Shown here: positions 1 through 4,348 of the stretch, in pieces
Layout of the letters: each line of letters opens with the position of its first letter
How positions within the stretch are numbered: position 1 is the stretch's first letter
Source of the DNA: DATKCN01 sp035513175
GTDB taxonomy: Bacteria > Chloroflexota > Chloroflexia > Thermomicrobiales > CFX8
Direction: 5' to 3'
Assembly: GCA_035513175.1 (NCBI GenBank)
Contig: DATKCN010000353.1
Location: 1-5,525, forward strand
DNA: 5,525 nt
Program-made: the position numbers and the translations under genes
The notes under the pieces: model-generated
The model's input: only the letters and a program-made list of their open reading frames with translations
Told to the model about the DNA's origin: nothing
The model's database searches: none

Positions 1-250
1 CGCGAAACGCCGCCCACGAGCCGAGACCGGCGGCGGGCGGCAACGTCATGCCATCGACTATGACCGCCACGTCGGTGCGGCTCCAGCCGATCCTGACCAC
101 ACCCTCCTCGGCCACGCTGGGTATGGCGCCGCTGGCCTCGCCAATGATCGCCGGGTCGAGTTCCTTCGCCGCAAAGGCGGGCGCCATGCAAAGCGCCAAC
201 ACCAGCAGCGGCGGAATAATAAGAGCGGGACGAGATACACAGTGATTCAT
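1..250 (-). CDS. Exported DUF1259 (LppY/LpqO family) protein, N-terminal part; 3' end beyond the window
   Basis: Starts at the ATG whose complement is 248-250 and stays open to base 1, giving 83 residues. Residues 1-27 form a signal peptide: a basic residue at R7, a hydrophobic stretch from about 9 to 22, and an AFA cleavage site ending at A27. The mature part carries the hallmarks I recognise from the DUF1259/LppY-LpqO family: an R-T-D-V-A-V-x-V-D-G motif (about 58-67), then T-L-P-P and G-L-G-S-W-A-A-F (about 75-82). The family's biochemical role is unknown; members often occur beside chromate-resistance genes. The gap of 47 bp after chrB on the same strand suggests one operon. GGAG lies 6 nt before the ATG, which supports this start. 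A cysteine at 21 lies near the cleavage site, but L-A-L-C is a poor lipobox, so a lipoprotein is unlikely. The family call is from motif memory on a partial protein. Confidence 0.82.
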   Translation of the reverse strand, partial: MNHCVSRPALIIPPLLVLALCMAPAFAAKELDPAIIGEASGAIPSVAEEGVVRIGWSRTDVAVIVDGMTLPPAAGLGSWAAFR

Positions 251-252
251 AG

Positions 253-269
253 CGTTCTCCAGTAGAACG
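253..269 (-). promoter_or_regulatory. Inverted repeat covering the ribosome-binding site of the DUF1259 gene
   Basis: On the minus strand the sequence reads CGTTCT-ACTGG-AGAACG, a perfect 6-bp stem with a 5-nt loop, ending 2 nt before the ATG. The Shine-Dalgarno GGAG (257-260) straddles the loop and the 3' arm. In the chrB-DUF1259 transcript this could lower ribosome access, or be opened by translation or a ligand. The pairing is seen directly; a regulatory role is inferred, and a DNA operator or chance is also possible. Confidence 0.4.
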
Positions 270-300
270 ACGGACAGGGGCGCGCGTATGCACGAAAGCG

Positions 301-1314
301 TCAGTCCGTCAGCATGACTTCTTCATCCGGCCGGACGCTCGGTGAGCCTGGGGACCCGCGTTGGCCCGCGTCCCCGTACGCGGCGTACAAGCTGTCCAGC
401 ACCGCCGACATCGCTTGCAACAGCGCGTCGTCGTCGGGCGCCCGAGCGCGGGCACCCGCCATGATCGCGGCGAACCCTGCCGCTTCAGGCACCGGCACGC
501 CGCCGACATCCAGGTAATGCACCAGCGCACCCAGCCGCGCCAATCCCCCGTCGCGATCCAGGCCAAAGCTGGTCATCAGCACCTCAAACGTGACCCGCGC
601 ACCCACGTGGCTGAACTGTGCGCCATCAAAGTCAAAGCCGATCGCGGAGGCTGGGCAGTCCTGCGGCTGCGCCAGCCACACGAACCGGGCGTCCGGGTCG
701 ATAAAGCGGCGGATCAGCCACGCCGAAGCGACCCGGTCAACCCACAGCCGACGTCGGGTCGCCCACGCACGCTTCTGGAAGTCGGCACGGTCGCGCAGCG
801 CAACCGTGCCCGGAGCCGCGTGGGGTTCATCGGGTGAAAAGCGGCGGTCGGCTGCCGTTTCGACCTCCGCGAGCGCGTGCTCCACCTGGGGCCGGGCGGC
901 ACTCGTAAAATAGTCGATAGCGGTAAGCGCAGCGATCTCGCGCCGCAGCGCTGATAGCTGTCGCCGCGCTTCCACTTCTTCCATCTGCGTCATGGCCGCC
1001 TTGAAAGCTTCGAGCTTGTCGAACAGCGCGGCGTAGTCGGCACCACGATCGAACAGGCGCTCCAGCGAGACTTGCTGGCCCTCGTCGCTACTCCTGAAAC
1101 TCACGATCTGGGCGGAACCACCGCTGTCCATAACCGACTGTGCCTGCTCCCCAAACACTGTACGCGCCGCGTCAGACTGCGGCAGTACATACACTCCATC
1201 GCGCAGCGCTCCCGCGCCGCTCGTCTTGAGGGCGCGCCAAATCCGCATGCGCGCCGTCTGGTTTGCGCCGGGGACGCTGCTCACCAGCAGCAGCCAGTCT
1301 CGCATGTCATTCAT
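301..1314 (-). CDS. chrB: Chromate resistance protein ChrB (chromate-sensing regulator family)
   Basis: A 337-residue protein with both ChrB domains. The N-terminal part (about 6-45) has the family pattern W-L-L-L-V-S-S-x-P, T-A-R-M-R-I-W-R-A-L-K and L-R-D-G-V-Y-x-L-P. The middle (about 95-150) is helical and charged and looks like a linker or coiled coil. The C-terminal domain (about 180-315) has W-A-T-R-R-R-L-W-V-D-R-V-A-S-A-W-L-I-R-R-F-I-D-P, then G-F-D-F-D-G-A, F-S-H-V-G and H-Y-L-D-V-G-G. Characterised ChrB proteins act in the cytoplasm as chromate-responsive regulators of chr operons. Length is near or slightly above the family norm; the last 20 residues are low-complexity. The stop is at 301-303. 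The start chosen is the first in-frame ATG; a second ATG three codons later (1303-1305) is equally possible, since neither has a clear Shine-Dalgarno. It leads an apparent operon with the DUF1259 gene and is divergent from an MFS exporter. No chrA is seen in the window. Confidence 0.93.
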   Translation of the reverse strand: MNDMRDWLLLVSSVPGANQTARMRIWRALKTSGAGALRDGVYVLPQSDAARTVFGEQAQSVMDSGGSAQIVSFRSSDEGQQVSLERLFDRGADYAALFDKLEAFKAAMTQMEEVEARRQLSALRREIAALTAIDYFTSAARPQVEHALAEVETAADRRFSPDEPHAAPGTVALRDRADFQKRAWATRRRLWVDRVASAWLIRRFIDPDARFVWLAQPQDCPASAIGFDFDGAQFSHVGARVTFEVLMTSFGLDRDGGLARLGALVHYLDVGGVPVPEAAGFAAIMAGARARAPDDDALLQAMSAVLDSLYAAYGDAGQRGSPGSPSVRPDEEVMLTD

Positions 1315-1349
1315 GTAGTGAACGATACAGTTGTGTTATACGCTCTACA
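1314..1349. promoter_or_regulatory. Candidate divergent operator/promoter between chrB and the MFS unit
   Basis: The 71-bp gap between the chrB start and the leader ORF holds an imperfect dyad centred at 1331.5. The outer arms TGTAGnG (1314-1320) and CnCTACA (1343-1349) match in six positions, and the inner ACA/TGT (1327-1329/1334-1336) share the same centre. The outer half-sites are about 29 bp apart, near three helical turns. On the minus strand a TATAAC hexamer (1335-1340) could be the chrB -10, but no good -35 was found 15-18 bp away. ChrB binding here is an inference from position only. Confidence 0.3.
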
Positions 1350-1374
1350 AGAGACTGTTCTCCGCCTGCCGCCC

Positions 1375-1380
1375 AGGAGG
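1375..1380 (+). promoter_or_regulatory. Perfect Shine-Dalgarno of the leader ORF
   Basis: AGGAGG followed by 5 nt and then ATG at 1386. It is the strongest ribosome-binding site in the window and it points to the leader ORF. The MFS start at 1430 has no comparable site in the preceding 20 nt, so this motif is the main evidence for translation entering at 1386. Confidence 0.7.
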
Positions 1381-1385
1381 TCACC

Positions 1386-1433
1386 ATGCTCCGGTTTACG
1401 CGGGAGCGTTCGAAGATCGACCCGTCGACATGA
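1386..1433 (+). CDS. 15-residue leader ORF overlapping the MFS start (possible translational coupling)
   Basis: Reads MLRFTRERSKIDPST and ends at TGA 1431-1433. That stop shares the ATGA with the MFS start codon at 1430-1432. AGGAGG stands 5 nt upstream. The peptide is basic and not hydrophobic, so it is not a signal sequence. The layout is typical of translational coupling, where ribosomes ending the leader restart on the MFS message. An alternative is that 1386 is the true MFS start and a one-base error separates the frames. This is less likely, because the MFS protein reads well from 1430 and the 15 residues do not look like an MFS N-terminus. The arrangement is seen directly; expression is inferred. 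Confidence 0.45.
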   Translation: MLRFTRERSKIDPST

Positions 1434-2659
1434 CCGCAGAGAGGTTGAACGGCAGGCAGTCGGAATTGCGGCTAGACCCAACCACATGCCTCTTTGGCGC
1501 GCGTGCCTTGCGAGACTTTGGCGACGGATTTGTCGCTATCCTCCTGCCGGTCTACTTGCTCTCACTGGGTCTCACACCGTTTGAGGTCGGCATTGTGGCC
1601 ACCGTATCGTTGCTCGGTTCGGCCTTCCTCACGATAGGCGCCGGACTGCTAGGCACCCGATACGGATATCGCCGGCTTTTGTTGGCGGCCGCCGGTCTCA
1701 TGATCGCCACTGGCATTGCGTTTGCGATGGTGCACGACTACGCCGTGCTGCTCGTCATCGCCTTCACTGGCACCATCAATCCCTCAGCAGGCAGCGTCAG
1801 TGTGTTTGTGCCGCTCGAGCATGCGGCGCTCGCCGCCGCAGTCGGTGATTCGGACCGCACGAAGATATTCGCGCGCTACAGTCTGGTTGGCGCCTTCGCG
1901 GCCGCCGCCGGCGCGCTCGCGGCCGCCGCGCCCGACTTCGTCGCACCCCTCGGCGTCAATCAGCTGACCGCCATAAAGGCGATGTTCGTCCTGTATGCCC
2001 TGCTCGGGGTGCTCGGCGGCACGCTTTACGCACGCGTCCCCCGTGCAGAGCCGGTGCCGGGTACACGGGCTCCGTCGGCGCTCGGCCCCTCCCGCAAGGT
2101 CGTCCTCAAGCTCGCGGCGCTATTCAGCCTTGATGCGTTCGCCGGCGGCTTTGTTGTCCAGTCGCTGCTGGCACTTTGGCTGTTCGAGCGCTTCGATCTC
2201 TCGCTGGCCGCGGCCGGTGCCTTTTTCTTCTGGTCGGGCGTGGCGTCCGCGTTCTCGTTCCCGGTCGCTGCATGGTTGTCGCGGCGCATCGGGCTCGTGA
2301 ACACGATGGTGTTTACGCACATTCCATCGAGCATCGCGTTGATACTGGCAGCGTTCGCACCGACCCTGCCAGAGGCGCTCGCCTTGCTGCTGCTTCGTGC
2401 AGCGTTGTCGCAGATGGATGTACCTACGCGATCGTCCTACGTCATCGCCATCGTCACGCCAGCGGAGCGGGCAGCGGCCGCGAGCTTCACGTCCGTTCCG
2501 CGCAGTCTCGCCGCCGCTGCAAGTCCTGCGCTGGCCGGTGCCATGTTCGCAGCCTCCTATCGGTCATGGCCGCTGTTCATCTGCGGCGCGCTGAAGATCA
2601 TCTACGACCTGCTGCTCCTGCTGCAGTTTCGGCATCAGAAACCGCCCGAAGAACGGTAG
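1430..2659 (+). CDS. MFS family efflux transporter associated with chrB
   Basis: A 409-residue inner-membrane protein counted from the ATG at 1430. The same frame is open upstream to an ATG at 1331 (442 residues). I prefer 1430 because the extra 33 residues are polar and unlike a transporter N-terminus, the 1331 start has no Shine-Dalgarno and overlaps the presumed promoter, and 1430 is joined by ATGA to a strongly primed leader ORF. Several hydrophobic helices lie on each side of a charged, proline-rich central loop (about 200-225), the usual MFS six-plus-six layout. The loop after the second helix, G-T-R-Y-G-Y-R-R (about 75-82), fits MFS motif A. Late motifs Q-M-D-V-P-T-R-S-S-Y-V-x-A (about 328-340), T-P-A-E-R-A-A-A-A-S and V-P-R-S-L-A-A-A-x-S-P-A-L-A-G belong to a drug-type MFS subgroup. 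The substrate is not evident from sequence. Its position suggests export of the compound sensed by ChrB, or of a related toxic oxyanion. Confidence 0.87.
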   Translation: MTAERLNGRQSELRLDPTTCLFGARALRDFGDGFVAILLPVYLLSLGLTPFEVGIVATVSLLGSAFLTIGAGLLGTRYGYRRLLLAAAGLMIATGIAFAMVHDYAVLLVIAFTGTINPSAGSVSVFVPLEHAALAAAVGDSDRTKIFARYSLVGAFAAAAGALAAAAPDFVAPLGVNQLTAIKAMFVLYALLGVLGGTLYARVPRAEPVPGTRAPSALGPSRKVVLKLAALFSLDAFAGGFVVQSLLALWLFERFDLSLAAAGAFFFWSGVASAFSFPVAAWLSRRIGLVNTMVFTHIPSSIALILAAFAPTLPEALALLLLRAALSQMDVPTRSSYVIAIVTPAERAAAASFTSVPRSLAAAASPALAGAMFAASYRSWPLFICGALKIIYDLLLLLQFRHQKPPEER

Positions 2660-2851
2660 CGCGAGAACCTGATGGCCATGACTGTTCATCAGTACCACGG
2701 CGTCGCCTGACTGCACCGCAACGATTATCATTGCGAAACTCAGCAGACCACGGGGCAAACAGGTGACTTACAATGTCGTTAAGATTGCAGTCACGTGGCA
2801 ATGGTAATGACCACGGGCGGCGATAGTCAGCATCCCGGGAGCGCCAGCACT
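2660..2851. other. Convergent intergenic region with no convincing gene
   Basis: This 192-bp gap lies between the ends of the MFS gene and the SufR-like regulator. It has small hairpins (CTGATG at 2669-2674 with CATCAG at 2687-2692) but no stem followed by a T-run on either strand, so no intrinsic terminator is called. It appears slightly richer in A+T than the flanking genes and includes the Fur-like palindrome described separately. It is the junction between the two functional modules. Confidence 0.5.
2717..2735 (-). promoter_or_regulatory. Fur-box-like 19-bp palindrome
   Basis: The minus strand reads CGCAATGATAATCGTTGCG. Eight of nine symmetric pairs match around the central base. Aligned by eye with the classical Fur consensus of three GATAAT-type hexamers, 12 of 19 bases agree, including an unbroken AATGATAATC. 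No start codon of a credible gene lies just downstream on either strand, so it could be an orphan operator left from a rearrangement, or a weak RNA hairpin between convergent genes. Confidence 0.3.
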
Positions 2852-3481
2852 TTATCGTGGCGTGAAGCGGAATCGGCACACGTGTCCGCCGCGCGCCATG
2901 CATTCGTCGAGTTCCACCTTGCTGCCGGTGAGCCCGGAGAGCAATGAGAGGTCGAACTGGCAAACTTCCGGGTTCTTCATCGCGAGCTCATGGAACACGC
3001 AGTTGTCGGCCTCGATCGTGGGCGCGCCGGCGAGGTCCGCCCCGGCGCGGGCATCATAGCCCAGCTCGTCCATGAGCCGGGACGCGTTCACCACCTTCTG
3101 CCGGCGATTTGCCTCCCGTGGCAAGCGCCGGCGCAGTTCCGCGACGACGGCGGAAGCGATGCGGCCCAGCCGCACGCGCAGGCCCGCCGCGCCGTGCTCC
3201 TTCGCGATGGCCTCGATCAGGAGTATTGCGAACCAGGAGTAATGCCGCGGAAACGCTTCCCTGCCTGCCGGGGTCAGCACGAACAGCCGCTCCGGCCGTC
3301 CGCCCGTGGCGCGTTCGGCGCCGGGAGCGACCAGCCCATCGCGGCAGAGCGAGGCCAGGTGCTGGCGCACGGCGGTGCGCGTGACGCCGAGAACCCGCGC
3401 CAGCTCCTCGATGCTCGCGCCCGATTTGTTCCTGAGCAGATGCCGCATCAGTCGCTTGCGGCGCTCACCGTAAACCTCCAT
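2852..3481 (-). CDS. SufR-like (COG2345 type) winged-helix regulator with four C-terminal cysteines
   Basis: A 209-residue DNA-binding protein. Residues about 8-70 form a winged helix: helix-turn-helix I-E-E-L-A-R-V-L-G-V-T-R-T-A-V-R-Q-H-L (24-42) and a wing with T-G-G-R-P-E-R-L-F-V-L-T (59-70), typical of the SufR/DeoR-like group. The C-terminal part has C161-x12-C174-x19-C194-x7-C202 within N-C-V-F-H-E-L-A, P-E-V-C-x-F-D and E-C-M-A-R-G-G-H-V-C-R-F. In SufR relatives, C-terminal cysteines with a similar first spacing bind an Fe-S cluster that controls DNA binding, so redox, iron or NO sensing is inferred here. It is not SufR itself by context, since no suf genes are seen. GGGAG lies 5 nt before the ATG, supporting this start. 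It is divergent from an exported protein and a cytochrome c, which are its likely targets. The stop is TAA. Confidence 0.88.
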   Translation of the reverse strand: MEVYGERRKRLMRHLLRNKSGASIEELARVLGVTRTAVRQHLASLCRDGLVAPGAERATGGRPERLFVLTPAGREAFPRHYSWFAILLIEAIAKEHGAAGLRVRLGRIASAVVAELRRRLPREANRRQKVVNASRLMDELGYDARAGADLAGAPTIEADNCVFHELAMKNPEVCQFDLSLLSGLTGSKVELDECMARGGHVCRFRFTPR

Positions 3482-3513
3482 GTCATCTCCCGAAAGGCTA
3501 TACAGGGGCTTTT

Positions 3514-3538
3514 GGCATATTATTATTTCTTTGATGCC
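3514..3538. promoter_or_regulatory. Inverted repeat over the regulator promoter (candidate operator)
   Basis: GGCAT (3514-3518) and ATGCC (3534-3538) are perfect 5-bp arms with 15 bp between, so the half-sites are 20 bp apart, about two helical turns. The repeat spans the proposed -10 and spacer of the regulator promoter, the expected place for autorepression by a dimeric winged-helix protein. The arms are short, so chance occurrence is possible. Confidence 0.35.
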
Positions 3539-3546
3539 GCTGTCGA
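3517..3546 (-). promoter_or_regulatory. Probable promoter of the SufR-like regulator
   Basis: On the minus strand, TCGACA (3541-3546, five of six to TTGACA) is followed after 18 bp by TAATAT (3517-3522, four of six to TATAAT). The region is distinctly AT-rich compared with the flanks. It lies 35 bp upstream of the regulator ATG, giving a short leader. No equally good promoter was found for the plus-strand gene. Confidence 0.45.
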
Positions 3547-3553
3547 GATATAG

Positions 3554-3583
3554 GTAACTCCTCGCTCACTGATTGGGAGTTAC
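3554..3583 (+). promoter_or_regulatory. 8-bp inverted repeat that includes the ribosome-binding site of the exported protein
   Basis: GTAACTCC (3554-3561) and GGAGTTAC (3576-3583) are perfect complements separated by 14 nt. The Shine-Dalgarno GGGAG (3575-3579) sits 7 nt before the ATG at 3587 and lies mostly in the right arm. As RNA this could form a hairpin that hides the ribosome-binding site. As DNA, the half-sites are 22 bp apart, about two turns, and could bind the divergently encoded dimeric regulator. The sequence shows the repeat; which role applies is unknown. Confidence 0.5.
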
Positions 3584-3586
3584 ACC

Positions 3587-4229
3587 ATGAAACCGCAGGT
3601 TCTCTTGATACTCGCCGCCGCGCTGGCGCTCGCGTTGCCGGTTTTCGCATCCGGCCAGGACAGGCCGGCAAGCGATGCGGCCACGACCGCCACCCTCGCC
3701 GATACCAAGGCCGCCTTGCGCGACCTGTGGGTCGGCCACATCTTCTGGGTGCGCAACGTCGTCGATGCCCGCTTCGAAGACAATGAGCAGGCCGCCAAAG
3801 CGGCGGAGCAACAGGTCGTTGCCAATGCCAAGGCAATTGCCGGCTCCATCGAGCCGTTTTACGGTGCGGCGGCTTCGGAGAAGCTGTTTGGACAGCTTGC
3901 CGGCCATTGGGGCGCGATCAGCGAGTACCTCGATGCCACGCGGGCGGACAGCAAGTCCGACCAGGACGCGGCGTTCCAGCAACTCGTCGACAACGCCAAT
4001 GAAATCGCACAGTTCCTGGGCGGCGCGAACCCGCACCTGCCGGTCGATACCCTGCGCAGCCTGCTGACGGCGCACGGGGTCCCATCACGGGCAGCAGATC
4101 CGGCAGTTCGACACCGGCCAGTTCGAGCAGGAGGCGGAGACCTGGGCGATGATGAAGGATCACATGTACGTGATTGCCGATGCGCTTGCCGGCGGCATCG
4201 CCAGGCAGTTCCCCGACAAGTTCCGTTGA
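3587..4229 (+). pseudogene. Exported all-helical protein of unknown function, frameshifted near its 3' end
   Basis: Reads from ATG 3587 with GGGAG 7 nt upstream. Residues 1-21 are a signal peptide (leucine/alanine core, P-V-F-A cleavage). The mature part is charged and helical: L-W-V-G-H-I-F-W-V-R-N-V (47-58), I-E-P-F-Y-G (88-93), a helix with H107, then D-N-A-N-E-I-A-Q-F-L and A-N-P-H. I recognise this pattern from uncharacterised bacterial proteins of about 200 residues whose end resembles H-x-x-x-I-A-D-x-L-x-x-G-I-x-x-Q-F-P-x-K-F. Here that ending (M-K-D-H-M-Y-V-I-A-D-A-L-A-G-G-I-A-R-Q-F-P-D-K-F-R, stop TGA 4227-4229) lies in the next frame. The two frames join if one base is removed around 4076-4083 (GGGGTCCC), giving 213 residues. 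Uncorrected, the frame runs on to 4285 with an arginine-rich tail. It may be a sequencing error or a recent mutation. Conserved W and H residues hint at a metal- or haem-related role, without proof. Confidence 0.75.
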
Positions 4230-4293
4230 TCGAGCCCGGATCCTCATGCGCCTGTTTGAACCTTTTCAGCGTCATGCGGCACTGACATTCAGG

Positions 4294-4314
4294 CGCCGGG
4301 GACAACGGCCGGCG
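4294..4314 (+). other. GC-rich hairpin between the helical protein gene and the cytochrome gene
   Basis: CGCCGG (4294-4299) and CCGGCG (4309-4314) form a perfect 6-bp stem with a 9-nt loop, ending 34 nt before the cytochrome ATG. No T-run follows, so it is a poor intrinsic terminator. It may serve as a processing or mRNA-stability element in a two-gene transcript. The surrounding 119-bp gap holds nothing else I can name. Confidence 0.3.
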
Positions 4315-4348
4315 ACGCAGTATGCATCGGGACCACAAGGAGTACGGT

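Noticed and set aside
1331..1429. Upstream MFS start at 1331
   Set aside because: The added 33 residues are polar, the start has no Shine-Dalgarno and it lies within the presumed divergent promoter; 1430 is better supported by the ATGA overlap.
1072..1584. Plus-strand open frame of 170 residues spanning the chrB start and the MFS start
   Set aside because: It crosses two recognised genes and their promoter region in a wrong frame and has no domain signal.
2773..2826. 17-residue ORF (start MSLRLQ) in the convergent gap with a weak AGGTGA upstream
   Set aside because: Too short, with an imperfect ribosome-binding site and no link to a downstream gene on the same strand; not supportable as a gene.
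2842..2862. CGCCA/TGGCG hairpin at the end of the regulator gene as a terminator
   Set aside because: Only 5 bp with a 10-nt loop, overlapping the stop codon and with no T-run, so termination cannot be claimed.
2990..3553. Plus-strand open frame of 187 residues over the SufR-like regulator
   Set aside because: It is antisense to a regulator with a clear winged helix and four ordered cysteines; its own composition is low-information and it has no sensible start site.
3566..4075. Minus-strand open frame of 169 residues opposite the exported helical protein
   Set aside because: It overlaps the promoter region and the well-supported plus gene, has no family motifs, and looks like an antisense shadow.
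4076..4084. Programmed ribosomal frameshift at GGGGTCCCA
   Set aside because: The site does not match a known slippery heptamer or a stop-assisted +1 site, and no reason for two products is apparent; a sequencing error or simple mutation is the simpler reading.
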